Below, piece by piece: positions 36,108 through 50,000 of a DNA stretch of 64,000 bases. The stretch's first letter is position 1; every line of letters begins with the position of its first letter. The position numbers and the translations under genes are program-made. The notes below the pieces were generated by a model. That model saw only the letters and a list, made by a program, of their open reading frames with translations. It had not been told where the DNA came from and searched no databases. The stretch is from Nyssa sinensis (lineage: Eukaryota > Streptophyta > Magnoliopsida > Cornales > Nyssaceae): contig CM018040.1 in assembly GCA_008638375.1 (NCBI GenBank), positions 32,303,970 to 32,367,969 of the forward strand, in the 5' to 3' direction.

Positions 36108-37972
36108 ATTGCTCACCCGACATAAACTACACCGAATATATACATATATATATATATATCATATATACATTATTAAATTAAATTAATTAATTTAATTAAT
36201 TTAAATTATTTAAAAATAGGTAAATGTCTCGATGTCCAAATTAATTAAAAAAATAGTATATTTTGACTATGTCGGGTGTCCTCGACCTAATGGTGAGGTC
36301 CATTTTGTGAACCGGGGTTCCGAAAAATTAAGTCTTATAAAGTATGAAATTACCATTTTGCCTTTAGGGGTACCCAAAGCCAAATAAGAAGCCACGAAGG
36401 CCTAGATTTATTTTTTTGGACGTTCCGGACTCATCGGTGGAGTCTGTTTACCCAAATAAAATACTCTGAAGGCCGATGTATTAAATTTAGCAACCTTAAG
36501 AATATAATTAAATAATATTGAGAGAGTTAAAATAAATCATGAACGTTAACATCGACCTAAATAATTGAGATGAGTTAATAATAATTAAATTTCTGATTTA
36601 TAGGAACCTCCAAGGGGAAAGAGAAGGAGATTTAAATTAATAGAACTACTGAAAGCTATTTTTGAGGTAACTAATTGCAATGCTTTAATATGGGTTATTC
36701 CCAGCCAGTCATACTTATTTTCATATGCTGCCAAATTTGTACTCTATTACTACCTAATTTACTTGATTTTAAGCCAATCGACTTGTGGTTATCGGTTATG
36801 CCGGTACTTTGGATTTGACTTGCTTACTTACATTATTGTGAATTTGATCACAGATACTTGAGAATCATTGGACTATCATACCATGACCTGATCTTGTGAT
36901 ATATCCTGTTAATAGAAATCTTGTTATTCCACACACTTCATGACTCGTTGATTATGATATCAATTGTTTTGTACGGTTGTACATCCCGTGTAAAATTTTA
37001 TTGATCATGATATTTGGTATGTACCCGAGGTTGTGCTTAGTCATAATGGCCCATCTATTCATAGATTGCGTGGGGGAAAGACTCTTTGGAGGTCTTGTAT
37101 GTCCTTCGGGACCTAAGAGATAAGAGCTCTAGCGCTATTCAGTAAGCCTGGGATAAAGAGGCGAATCTGAATGTGCGTTCTAGTGGGGTATGCGGGCCCC
37201 GGGTGATTCACGCATTTCTGGGTTATTAGAACTCGATGATAATTTATTTTTTTATATTCGTTGAATGATCATATTTTATGCCCTGTGAATGATTATATTA
37301 TTGGAAGCATGATATATTTTTGATTGGCTAACATCTTGTATGTGGCAGCAATTCCTCGTGATAGGCTAGATCCCAATTTTGATTGACCTTGTTATTGCCT
37401 CTTGTATCATATCGTGGGATATGCCTCTTTTGGACCCTCGGATCATTATTGTTGTACCTCAATGATTGGCTATATTTATACATGATTTCTTTTCTTGGCT
37501 ATCTGTTATCTTTTTCCTCATTATTCCTATGAACTAAACCTGACCCATGTTAAAGCTAGGAAATTACTTACTGGGCTTTGTTAGCTCACCCTTCCCTTAT
37601 TTTTTCAGGACAATAGGAAGTTGGAAAACCCTCAGGCGCTCCGGAGGTTTAGACGCCTGCTAGCCACTAGTAGATCTTTTTGGCGAGTTTTTGTATTAAA
37701 TTAAATACTGGAAGGTCTTAATATCTCCCATGTCACCACGGTCCTGTCAGTTGTGTTTTTGGAGGATCTGTAATTATAAACACTTATGTTCTTTTGGCGT
37801 GTATTAAATGATGACCTGACTATGCTACCAGATTTACTGTTGAATATAAAAAATTTTATTAAAAACCTTACTTATTATTTCAAATCCTTTTGACGAGGAA
37901 TGACCCACGAGCCGCAGACCCGGTCATGGATCCCTAATCTGCATAGGGTGGGTTTTGGGTTGTGACAACAAC

Positions 37973-39190
37973 CATTTATAACTTTATCCAAACCAATCAG
38001 ATTCATTCATAACTTTTACCCACATATTTTTAAAATGACAAGTGAAAATCACCATTCACTTATAAGTTATATAAAAATCTTAATTCTCATATAGCAATAC
38101 ACATCTCATGTTTTTACATACCCCCTTTCCTCTTTGATTTTTTTCTAGTGCCTCAACCACAATATTTTCAATCCAAGTATATTCACACAATTCGCATCTT
38201 AAACACAAGATTCATATTTAAAAATTTGTATCGTCCAATTCTTAACCTGATACACAAGTTTTTTCAAAATAACAATCAATATTTACTGTTTATTCAATCA
38301 TAATTATGGAATCAATCTTATAAACTAAGCTATAACTAGGTTCATAATTCATACCTCAATTTGGCCCATTTTATGCAACTCATTATTTTCACAAGGCTTA
38401 TATTCATAAGTTCATTTAATCAATCCATTATTCTTATCACAACTAGTATCGATCATCATATAGGACTAGGTAAGACAATAGTATTCATCTCTAGGTTACC
38501 TCCACAGTCCACCACAAGATAACATATTCCAATTCAATAAAAGAATCATTACAACCCCTAACTTTCAGATTTACATTACTTGAACTTATCAATATTCATC
38601 TTAAGCATAAAGTCAAAATTCAATTACATCATAACCTGGATTAATCCACAATAATATTTTCCAAACTATTCATGTTTATACAATTCTCCTAAGACAAGAG
38701 ATCATCAATCATTACCTGATAACCTTACATATCCTATAAACATACTTGCTTAACCATAACTCATAAAACTCACGTCAACCACCTCCACCCATTGTTTACA
38801 ATAAACAAATAACAAGTTTTCACCCCATTCAAACGCAGCCTTTCGCCGAAAAAACCCCTTTAGGCAATATAATACCCACATGCCCATGGCATTCTCCCAT
38901 AATGCTACATGATATCATGTAGGCAAACAAGCATCATCTATTATGTACATAAACATGTACCAAGTTATCACATACGGTCATGCCAATATACACATGACCC
39001 ATATCATGCACCCCACTGTACCAAATCACGTAACCATGCATCATAGTATAGCATTAACTAACACGTAATTACAACATGTGATGCGTCAAGTATAAATAGC
39101 CACATAACGTACAAGATCCTATCACATACTACCGACAGTTCATACTAACTCACACGCTTTCCTCTAGAGTCCCATGGTGTTCCACAACAC
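37973..39190. other. A/C-rich non-coding stretch leading to the primer site
   Basis: It continues the block cut by LTR-G. No frame over 60 codons and no gypsy motif on either strand. Given the adjoining minus-strand primer site it is probably the 5' untranslated or internal remnant of the element that owns LTR-H; its gag and pol are not recognisable here. Confidence 0.5.
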
Positions 39191-39218
39191 CCCATGGCCC
39201 CTAAGTATTCGAACCTAA

Positions 39219-39230
39219 GCTCTGATACCA
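39219..39230 (-). other. Primer binding site, initiator tRNA-Met type
   Basis: On the minus strand TGGTATCAGAGC matches the 3' end of plant initiator tRNA-Met at 12 positions and lies three bases downstream of the LTR-H end. It identifies LTR-H as a 5' LTR of a minus-strand element whose interior extends to the left. Confidence 0.88.
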
Positions 39231-39233
39231 CGC

Positions 39234-42200
39234 TGTCACGCCCCGAATTTTCATAAACCCGGGAGTGAGTGAAATGAATTAAGAAAAATTAAGAAAGGAC
39301 AATTAAATGAATTTAATTGATTACACATTTATTTCCCCATGTTTTCCCAAAATTAAGAATAAAAATTTTCTACTAGACTTACCCAAGATGGGTTTCAAAT
39401 GCCAATCAAATATCTCCCCTAACCAATAGTCAAAACTAGTCTAAGTTATGTTCAAGCATAGCCTCTAAGATAGCCCCAAAATATCTCTACATATGCCTTA
39501 GAACAATGGTCCAAGTGGGCCCCAAATGCCCTAGGACATAGACCAAGAATAGGTCAAAAAGTCTACTAAAAATTGTCTAAGGAGGTGACCAAACATGGCC
39601 CTGAAATATGACTAAAATATGTTCCAAAAAGGTGCCCAACATGGCTTGGTATAATGGCCAAAAGTGGCCTAAAATGAGTTCCAAAAGGTGGTGTCAAACA
39701 AGGAATCAAATGGCCTTGAAGTGGCCTTGAAAGGCAAGTCATGGCATGCCCAAGGCACAAGTGCACAGCAGGGCAAAGCAGTAGGCGCGCGGCAAGGTAG
39801 CAGGCTAGGCTACAGCATGCGCAGGGCACGCAGGGGCAGGTGCGCGAGCACCTAAGGGGGCACTGGGCGTGCAAGGCCCATGCGAGACTCTCGGCGGAGG
39901 CCCGCGCAAGCGTACGGCTGGGCATAGGCTGGGGCTGTCCTGGGCTGGTCTACTGTCGGTTCATTGTAGCTACTATTCATTGCTACAATAAACCAATAGC
40001 TAAATACTACAGTACCAAAATTTTCAACCTTGGCCAAAAATCTTGATTTTGATATTTTTATACCCATTTTAATTTATTTCATCACCAAACTTGGTGTCGG
40101 GCCTTATAACATGTAAAATGACCATTTTACCCTTTTTTTCCTTTCTTTTTGACCTTAAGTAATTTTTGGACTAATTGGCCCCTATTTCCATTTCCTTACC
40201 TTTCTTTTTCTTCTTAAGTCATTTATTTCCCTACCTAGAAAATATAGACATGCTCTCCCGCTCCACTCAATCTATTTGCTATATTTTAAAAAATTTCACC
40301 ATAGTTTCATTTGTTTTCAAAACTTTTTCCACCTAATATTTCTTAACAGAATCCACTACTCTCATACTAGCAACCAAACTACATTCTTTAATTCAATTAA
40401 ACATTCATACATCATTTAAAACATATAATCTACCATATATACACATGTACTTGAAATTCAAAATGTCGCAACTTCATGCTCATTACAAATTTAGGGCCTT
40501 GCCCATTGTTTCCTTACTATACAAGATTTTTCAAGTTATTACACATGTCTTAGGGCTTATACCCTTATACAACCAAAAATATGCCCCAAGGGCCAAATCT
40601 TCTTCAAAGTCCACTTCTCCCTCTATGCTTCAAGACCTCATCAAGTCTCAAGTACCGGAAGCCTCATCTATAATATATAATTTCCATATAGGGTCAGCAC
40701 AACTACTGGTATGACATGATGCTAATATAAAGAACAAAGATAAGGTGTGGCATGTGCAAAGTGAACATTTATAAGCTATAAACCTTTCAATTCATCAATG
40801 TAATGCAATGGCAATATGCATGACTCACACATGTAACTCTATGCCACACACATGTCTCACTTCACGGCCCTTCCCCGTTGGAACACGAGTACCAATCTAT
40901 GTCTCGCTTCGCGGTACGTCCCCGTTGGACCGCGAGTACCAATGGCCAATTTTGGGTTTTTCACCACAGGATCTACACCCTCATAATGCATAGCACCAAT
41001 GTGCTCAACCCACACTATGTTTTCAAAGATTCAAAATATGCCAATATGCCTTGATTTCATTAAGCAATCATGCAATCTCAATGAAGCATTTTATCAAACA
41101 CATGGGGTATGCCTTAAATTATGCATCACACATAAAGTAATTTATAACTTTCAAATTTCAAAGCTTCTTCCGCATGAACATATGTCATAATACAATCAAT
41201 TAAACATATACTCATGTTACATATTCACTACCTTACCAATTCTAAAAGAATACATAATTACACAAAACACCATTACATTAAACAACCAAAACTTTCAAAC
41301 CACAAGACTTTGTTTACATGAACATAAGCTACAATACAATGAATTAAACATATACTCATGTTACATGTTCATCACCTTGACAAATTCTCAAAGAACACAC
41401 AAGTACACAAACTACCAACTCTAGGTTTGCAAAGCAACTACATTCTAAGTGACTTTCCAACATCAAGTAAGCATATCGATCATTCAATCTACTTATAAAA
41501 ATGCAAAGAAACTTAACTCTATTCCTTATTTAGAAAAAATATCATACCTAGAAGGGTTTTTCTCAACCCTAAGGAGTTGTACTCGCTGTGCAGTGGCACC
41601 AATTGGTAAGAATGTATCCCTTGATGTGGGGAACAACTTCCTAAAAGGAAGCCTTGTGAAATTCCAAGGCTAGAGATGAGTTTTGGAAGCTTGAAAGTTG
41701 GAGAAACCTAGGTTTTCTTCACTTTTCTCTCCATGGACGTGCTGCTGCATTTTTCTCAGACCAATTCTGATAAATTTAACACAAAAGGGTCCTATTTATA
41801 GGCATGCTCTCCCGTTCCACTCAATCTAGATGCTATATTTTAAAAAATTTCACCATAGTTTCCTTTATTTTCTAAGCTTTTTCCACCTAATATTTCTCAA
41901 CACAATCCACTACTCTCATACTAGCAACCAAAATACATCCTTTAATTCAACTAAACATTTATACATCATTTAAAACATACAATCCTCAATACATACACAT
42001 ACTTAAAATTCAAAATGTCACAACCTCATGCTCATTACAAATGTAGGACCTTGGCCATAGTTTCCATACTACACAAGGTTTTACAAGTTAATTACATGTG
42101 TCTTAGGGCTTATGCCCTTATACAACTCAAAAATATGCCCCAAGGGCCAAATGTTCTTCATGGTCCACTTCCCCTCCATTCTTCAAGACTTCATCAAGCC

Positions 42201-43790
42201 TCAAGTACTAGGAGCCTCATCTGTAATATATAGTTCCCATATAGGGTCAGCACAACTGCTTGTATGACATAATGCTAATATAAATAACAAAGTTAAGGCG
42301 TGGCATGTGCAAATGTACATTTATAAGCTATATGCCTTTCAATTCATCAATGTAATGCAATGGAAATATGCATGACACACACATGCAACTCTATGCCACA
42401 CCCATGTCTCGCTTCACGGTCCTTCCCTGATGGAACGTGAGTATTAATCGTATGTCTCGCTTCACAGTTCGTTCCCGTTGGATCGCGAGTACCATGGCCA
42501 ATTTTTGGTTTTTCACCATAGGATCTACACCCTCATAATACATAGCACCGATGTGCTCAACTCACACCATGTTTCCAAAGATTCACGTATGCTAAGATGC
42601 TTTGATTTTTCTATGCAATTCCAATGAAGCATTTCATCAAACACATAGAGCATGCCTTAAATAATGCATTATACTTAAAGCAACCATAACTTTTGAATCA
42701 CAAAACTTTGTCCACATGAACATATGCTATAATACAATCAATTACACATATAAACATATTACATATTCACAACCTTACCAAATTCTCAAAGATTACAAAA
42801 TACACAAAGTACCAACACATTGAATAAATCATAACTTTCTAACTACAAGACTTTGTTTACATGAACATAAGCTAAAATGCAATGAATTATACATATAGTC
42901 ATATTACATGTTCATCACTTCAACAAATTCCCAAAGAATATATAGGTACATAAGGTACCAACCCTAGGTTTTCAAAGTAACTATAAGCTTAGGTGGTTCT
43001 CTAATAATAAATAAGCATGTAGGTCATACAATCAACATATAAAAACATTCCTAAACTTAACCCTATTCTTTACTTAGCAAAATATCATATCTAGAAGGGT
43101 TTCTCTCAACCCTAGGGAGTTGTGTTCACTTCAATGCTGAACTAATTGGTGGGATTATAGCCCTTGATGTGGGGAACAAGTTCCTAGAAAGAAGCATTAT
43201 GAGATTCCAAGGTTAGAGATGAGTTTTGGAAGCTTGAAAGTTGGAAAACCTAGGTTTCTCTTCATCTTTCTCTCCATGAACGTGTTGTTGCCTCTTCTCA
43301 GACCAAATTCTGAGAAATTGAACACTAAGGGGTCTTATTTATAGTAAAGGGGCCTAGGGGTAAAAAGATCATTTTGCCCTTAATGAGTTCGGGACCCCGT
43401 TACACTACAACCCGTCCCGAAAGGCCTCAATTTGACATTCTGCTTTAACCAAAGTTCTTAAAATTATTTTAAATGATATTTTTGTAAAAAATTTATTTTC
43501 GCCTGTTGGTGGTTTTAGCTGGGCCCACCGAGATGCCCTTTTCGGGTACATTTTTCAAACTATATCTGATTAGGCTCGAATTTTCACAGGAGTTGTATTT
43601 TAGCATTCTAAGCATGTTTCTCTTCTATGGCATACTCACATTATGCTTCTAAACATGACTAATACCTAAATGATGCATGTGTAGTGCCCTACCGGCAAAT
43701 AGTGCACGAATAACGTCCTACCAAAAAGAATGAAAACTTTTTCCTTATTTTTTAGATCCTTACATAAGACTCTTTGTTTTAAAAATTAAA
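39234..43790 (-). mobile_element. LTR-H: 5' LTR of a minus-strand gypsy element, with internal 1.55-kb duplication
   Basis: It begins TGTCACGCCCCG next to the primer site. The same family recurs as LTR-M. A segment starting CATGCTCTCCCG at 40249 is repeated at 41803 (offset 1554) and runs to about 43343; LTR-M has it once. Each copy ends in a promoter-like TATA box on the minus strand (41792-41800 and 43334-43343, TATAAATAG and TATAAATAAG), so the LTR carries two successive promoters and leaders. A GC-rich island occupies about 39760-39950. The right end (the LTR's 5' tip) is missing: homology with LTR-M stops near 43790, where a truncated giant LTR begins. Confidence 0.82.
40249..43343. repeat. 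Tandem duplication inside LTR-H
   Basis: Copy 1 is 40249-41802 and copy 2 is 41803 to about 43343. They share order and detail (for example the paired blocks with CCCGTTGGA at 40874/40922 and at about 42476) but have diverged by scattered substitutions, so the duplication is not recent. The unit ends at the TATA box on each side. Confidence 0.85.
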
Positions 43791-45181
43791 AATGTAAATT
43801 GGACTGTTTGGGTACAAGATTAAGAAATCAGAAATCAGAAATCAGGATCAGGGGTAACCAAACCGTGGATAAGACAGAAATTTGGATATGCTATTCTGAT
43901 TCACTAAAATAGCCTGAACCGTTTAGTTCAGAGGCCACTTGGGCCGGTCTAGGGTTAGAACCAATGAACCCATTGGTTCATTGGTTTTAAATTAAAAATA
44001 AACCACAACTTATATAAATTACGTTTTTGGACCAAATCTTTGACAGATTCTATTATGGCCCAATATGTGGGAATTCTATTCAAATAAACCCCTGAAAAAT
44101 AATTTAATAATTAAATAATTAATTAAATTATTTTATAAATAGGGTAAAATGAGTATTTTACCCTTGCACACTAAATAAGGTAAATAAAGTCCAAATTGAG
44201 ATCCAGAAGAGGCTATCTTAAAATTTTTGGACGTTCTGGACACAATGAAAATGTTGGATTGGACATTCGAGGACTCTGGGGTGGTCCCACCATAAGATGT
44301 AAAATTACCAAAATACCTCTAATACAATACAAAGCCCAAATAAAGTCCAAATTGGACAAAATTGATACCAATAGAGGTCTAAATAATTGTGACATTGTAT
44401 AAATGACTAAATAATGATTTGGGGTCTGAATTTCATAAAATAAGAAATGACCAAAATACCCCTAAGCACAGAAAATATAAAGTAATGGCCGAATAAATCC
44501 TAAAAATGGCCAATCTGATATAATTGACTGTCATAAGCATAATGATGTGAATTGATGGTCTAAACAAGACTCTGAAATAGTCAAAGTATAAAATGAGAAA
44601 TGACTGATGTGCCCCGGTGATCAAAAACAGATACCAAATGAGATCCAAAAGACTCAAAAATATATATTAAAGATATGTGAGATATTCTGAGGACCAAGAT
44701 AGGGTTCGGGGTAAGAATGACAAATTATCATTTTACCCCTAAGGTTAAATAAGTGATTACTTGATAACGAATAAAGTCAAAATGACTCAGATTATACTTT
44801 TGAAAGCTACTAAGCTTAATTAGGGAATTCCATAGCCTAAGTTGAAACCCAATAAATGGGTAATAGGCCAATGGACTTTCTTAGGTGATCTGATAGACTT
44901 CTAAGATGATGAATAATTCATGAACGGATGAATGAATTCTTATATTCCTGTGATTGACGATGATTATTCAAGAACTACAAGGATGTGACTAAAAAGGATT
45001 TGGAGAACATTTGAAGAACATCTGTAAATGGAGATAAGCATAAAATTTTGTGAGTAACTTGGAACTTCTGACTTGGTGATATTTTAACTGTCATAGTAGT
45101 TTCATATACTGTGAGTAACACAGATCTTCTGACTTGGAGTTATTTTAACTATCATAGTATTTTCATATATTGTACTGTTTA

Positions 45182-48100
45182 TGTCATGACCCGATACCCA
45201 CCCTATGCGGATCCCGAGGACGTGATGCCAATTGGCCACCTTGCCGATTTTCTCCTCTGTCAACGCAACCAACCAAAGGCAATTTCTGAACTTAACAATG
45301 AATTGCATTCCAAATGTAGGGTCAAAGCAGCGAAAATTAAAACCTTTTTAAATTGAGAATGCAACTCATCCAAACACATCAGAGCACGTCTAGAATCAAT
45401 CACCAGTATCTCTAGAGTATCAATATACATGCCCCAATGCGTCCATTCTATATCAATGAATTACTTAAAACGAAAGTCACACCAATACAATTCAGCTGAT
45501 CAAAACTCATTTCCAATGATCAACAATCAAAAAGTCTCTAAGTACAATTTAATCATAGTGGTCCAACATACTAGGCTAACCTCATGACTAATGATATAAT
45601 ATTATAATACAAATTGTGAACTTAACCTTACAGAGTACGTAGTCAACTAGATTTGAAGTTCATCTCATCAGTGTACGTCATTTGTACTTCACTAGTTCTG
45701 CTAGTTATCTCACTGCATGTCACCCGTCATAAGCTACCTGAAAAATGGTCATAAATAAAGGGTGAGCTAACAAAGCTTAGTAAGTAAATTCCTATTTTGC
45801 CATGGGTCAAGGTTAGTTCACAAGAATAATACAAGAAAGGGATAATAGATAGCCAGTCACCAAGTTACATAATAATGACCCAAGGGTCCAAAAAGGCTTA
45901 TTCCCACAAGGAATAATACAAGAGAGGAGCAGTTATAAAAGATCCAGCTTAACACAATAAATTGCTGCCACCAATAATACGTTAACCAATCAAAAGTATC
46001 TCATGCTTGCAAATAATATGATCATTCATAGGGTATAAAATATGATCATCCAACAATGCAAAAACTTCATTATCGAATTCTAACAAAACAGATGCGTCAA
46101 CAAAATGGGGCCCGACATTCCCCCAAATCATGCATATTCAGATTTGCTTCAGTTCCTCGAGCTTACTAAAAAGCGCAAGAGCTCTTTACTACAAGTCCTG
46201 AAGGACACAACATGTCCCGAAGGACAAAACAAACCCCAAAAGGTCTTCCCCGCATCTAGGAATAGATGGGCCGTTGTGACTGAGCACAACCCCCCGGGCT
46301 CATACCGAATATCATGATCAATAAATTTCCACACAGGATATACAATCATGTGAAATAGCCAAAACTTCGTTCAATTAGACATAAGTGTGTGGATCAACAA
46401 GACTTCCATTAACAAGATATATCACAAGATGATGGCACGGTATATATGATGTACAAATATGCTCAAGCATCAACAAGTCAAGATCACAAAATGATATAGG
46501 CAAGCAAGTCAAATCCGAAGTACAAGCATGAAAAAATCATCACAAGTCGATTGGCCTCAAATCAGAGAAATCAAGTTCATTAGGTAGGATATAGAGTACA
46601 AATTTGGCAGCATATGGAAATAAATGTGACTAGCTGGGAAGGACCACATAACAAAGTTCGGGTTTACTTACATCGGTTTCTTGTATTGCATTCTCCATTT
46701 ACAAATACTCTGATAATCTCCAGATACTTCAGGCATATCCTTGCATAGCCTGAATAATCATCATTAATTACAGACAGATCAGAATTCATTCATTCATGTC
46801 TTATTGATCATTTTAGGAGTCCATCAGATGGCCTAAGTAAGTTCATTGGCCTATTACCCACTCATTGGGTTTCAACTTATGTTATTAAATTCCTTAAATA
46901 GGCTTAGCAGCTATCAGAATAATATTTTAAGTCATTTGGACTTCATTCGTTATCAATTAATCGCGTATTTGACCTTAGGGGCACAATGGTAATTTTATCA
47001 TTCTTGCCCCAGACCCTATCGTGGTCCTCAGAATATTCGTCATGTCTTATATGTAAATTTTTAAGTCTTTTAGACTTCATTTGGTATCTGTTTTCGATTA
47101 CCGAGACATATCGGTCATTTCTCATTTTATAGTTTGACTGTTCCGGGGCCTTATTTAGTCCCATAATTATGCTTCATATCAGATTGGCCTTCCTTTCGGA
47201 TTTATTCGGCCTTTACTTTGCATTTTCCATGCTTAAAGGTATTTTAGTCATTTCATATTTGATGATATTCTGACCCCGAATTATTATTTAGTCATTCATA
47301 CAAGTTACAATTATTGGTGCCTTTATGGGTATCGATTTTGTCAAATTTGGACTTTATTTAGGCTTCATACTGTATTGGGGGCATTTAGGTAATTTAATAT
47401 TTTCACGCGTCACATTTTTCAGTACTTCGTTTGTTAATACGGACCTCACCGTTGAGTCCAGAGTGTCCGACATAATTAAAATAGACTGTCCTTTATTTTT
47501 AATTAGCCCTGGGTATTGTTATGGGTAACATAGTCATTTATCATTTGCGTGTCTTTATTTTTCGGGACATAATTTCCCAAATCGGACTCTACCGTTGAGT
47601 CTGGAATGCCCGAATTAGTAAAAATACACTATTTATTTATTTAATTTGGGCTTCGTTTGGCTTATTTAGTGTCCAAGGGTAAAATAGTCATTTTACCCAG
47701 TTAATAAAATAATTAAATAAATTATTTTATTATTTATTTATTTTTCAGGGGCTTACTTAAATTAATTTTTCAAAAGTTGGGCCAAAACATAATTTTTTTT
47801 AAAACTTCTGGGGTCAAACTGTAAATAAACAAAGTTCCAGTTTATTTATTTTCATTTAAGCTGTGAACCAGTAGGTTTAATAACTTAAACCCTAGACCGG
47901 TCTGAGAGTTCAGTGAACCAGCCGGTTCTGGCTAGGTCAAAGAACCGGTTTAACATAACCCTGTTATATCCCTTATCCACGGTTTGGGTTATCCTTATTC
48001 CCTAATTTCGATTTCTTATTCTTGTACCCAAACAACTGTTATTCATTTAAAATCAGTGACAAAACGCTGCCGTTTCATTAATGTGTTAGCTACCTTACAA

Positions 48101-49769
48101 GCCAACAAGTGTCCGAGTTAGCACGTTTGAGTTTGATTAAATTGGGCGAGTCAACTCACTAAACTCGTCGTCTTCTTCCTTTCTTCCCCCGACTATTGCC
48201 CTAGTTCACTGTTTCCCATTTTTTCAATTGTTTTGAATTTCAAGGGATTGATTCTCTCTATTCTGGGGCGATGCAAGTTTCTGTGTGTCCTAGCAACACC
48301 TTGGCATCCATTTGAGAGCTCGATTTGAGCTCACAGTCGCGATAGAGGGTTCGGCAGCCAAGGCCTGCAACTCGGTCATGTATGCTCATTTTTTGACCAA
48401 ATTAGTTGGTTTTTGTCTTGTTGTGACCGTCATGGCAAGGGGGTTTGATCCTTATTCCAAAAACAGAGAATAAGGGTTTATTTTAGAAGTTGGGTTCTAA
48501 ACCCGTGACCTGCAACCTCAGATTTTATAGTGTTCTTGGTGTTTCTAGGTCGCAACTAGATGATTTTTGGACATCCATAAGATCTATTTTAGGTTTTGAA
48601 GGTCAAAAACATATTCTGTGATGGTCGTTTCAGGCCTATAATTCTGAGGTCCATTAATGGTGGTCTCGCATGGTTTTAGGGCTTTTCAAGCCCTTCGACC
48701 TTCTCAGTTTATCTAAAACAGTTCCTAGATGACACAATACTACATGCATGCAATCTAAACACTAATTAAAACTAAAACAGAAACTAAAATTCGAAGGGGA
48801 AAATTTATAAAGTTCAGTGCTTTATACCTTTCCTCCTCTTCTCTTGGCTTAAGGTGAGACCTTCAGTGCAGTCCAGTTCTACACATCCAAGACCAGTCTC
48901 CTCCCTCTCTTTGTGCACTTAAATGAGACACACACACACACTTGCATGCACACACACACACAAGGTGTTTTTCTCTCTCTCTCTCTCACAATTACGCACA
49001 CACACAATATCACTCACACTTTGTCTAAATGCACAGCACGCATACACTTGAGGGTTTTAGTTTCCAAGGTATAAGACTCATACATATATAAGTGAATATC
49101 TATACATATACACACATGTATACATCTCTAAGGTTCAGTTGTGTTGATGAATGCTGGGCTAATATGATGAAGAGGGTTGAGATATAGGGTGATGTGTGGA
49201 TGAGGTGTTGCATGAATGGCCATTGACCAATTTGGGAGGTGGGCTTGGGTAATTTGAGCATATTTACAATTTTGTTGTACAATTAAGCACAAAAGTGCTG
49301 ACAACCAGCTTGGTTAAATTTTTGGATGAGTTTACTTCCCTCACTTGGTCAAAGGTTGAAATCCCCTTGGCCTCACATTTAGCATTTTTCCCTCATTTAG
49401 GCTTATGCCTTGTTTCGCTGGCGCAGATTTTTATTTTGGCTATTTCCTTAATAACTTCTTTTCTATTGCTCATTTTATGGAGCGGTTTCTTCTGGTCGCT
49501 TCCTATTTCGGTTAGCTTCGATGTCGAATGCCTTGTGTCAATTATTCTTTCCTTATGTATCCCATAACTTGTCAATTCGAATTCTTGTAGTGTTAAAATC
49601 AAGCTATGATGACTAAATTAAGCCTTCTCCTCTTGACGTATTAAATTATTTTATTGGTCTATTGTGACTTATCGAGAAATTCTCGATTGGTTTTCTCAAT
49701 TATTCTTTATGTTGTGTCTGATTAATAATTAGCAGACTAATTATTAATTAATTAGGTCGAGGTGTTATA
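45182..49769 (-). mobile_element. LTR-J: 4.59-kb solo LTR nested in LTR-I, minus orientation
   Basis: It starts TGTCATGACC and ends TCGAGGTGTTATA; GTTTA is duplicated at 45177-45181 and 49770-49774. The right terminus is TA in place of CA, the mirror of the TA start of LTR-G. Minus strand: donor AAAG|GTATAAAGC at 48827, intron-like 46750-48827, acceptor TGATTATTCAG, mini-exon 46672-46749, donor GAT|GTAAGTAAAC, intron-like 45738-46671 ending GACCATTTTTCAG. GAGTCAACTC near 48150 is a one-step variant of the shared palindrome. A plus-strand tRNA-like module is at about 49295-49370. AC and CT microsatellites lie at 48930-48990. Confidence 0.91.
49295..49370 (+). other. tRNA-like module antisense to LTR-J
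   Basis: CAGCTTGGTTAAA near 49305 is a degraded A box, and GGTTGAAATCC (49354-49364) a B box with one change. Same place as in LTR-G. Confidence 0.4.
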
Positions 49770-50000
49770 GTTTAAATACATACACATTGTATTGCATTAC
49801 ACTTGGCATGATTCTGTTATATTCTGCTCTTCTGGTCTGTTCTGATTCTATTATGTTCTGTTATGTTATATGTTATTCCTGTTCTATTTTATTATGTTAT
49901 ATGCTATTCAGGTTCTGTTCTGATTCTATTCCGTTCTGTTATGTTTTGACTCTTGGGCCCAATACAGGATTGAACGGTATGGTTTAAGTAGGCTAGAGCA

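Larger units (their letters stand above)
34263..37967 (+). mobile_element. LTR-G: 3.7-kb solo LTR, plus orientation
   Basis: It starts TATAACACCCC (TA in place of the usual TG) and ends GGGTTGTGACA; ACAAC is duplicated at 34258-34262 and 37968-37972. Donor-like AGAAG|GTATAAAGC at 35111 (shared with LTR-J), intron-like 35111-36603, mini-exon 36604-36666, donor GAG|GTAACT, intron-like 36667-37608 ending TTATTTTTTCAG. TA/TG-rich sequence at about 34830-34990 lies upstream of the first donor. GAGTCGACTC palindromes are at 35774-35795. Two minus-strand tRNA-like modules are present, at 34585-34653 and 36052-36107. No protein gene. Confidence 0.92.
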
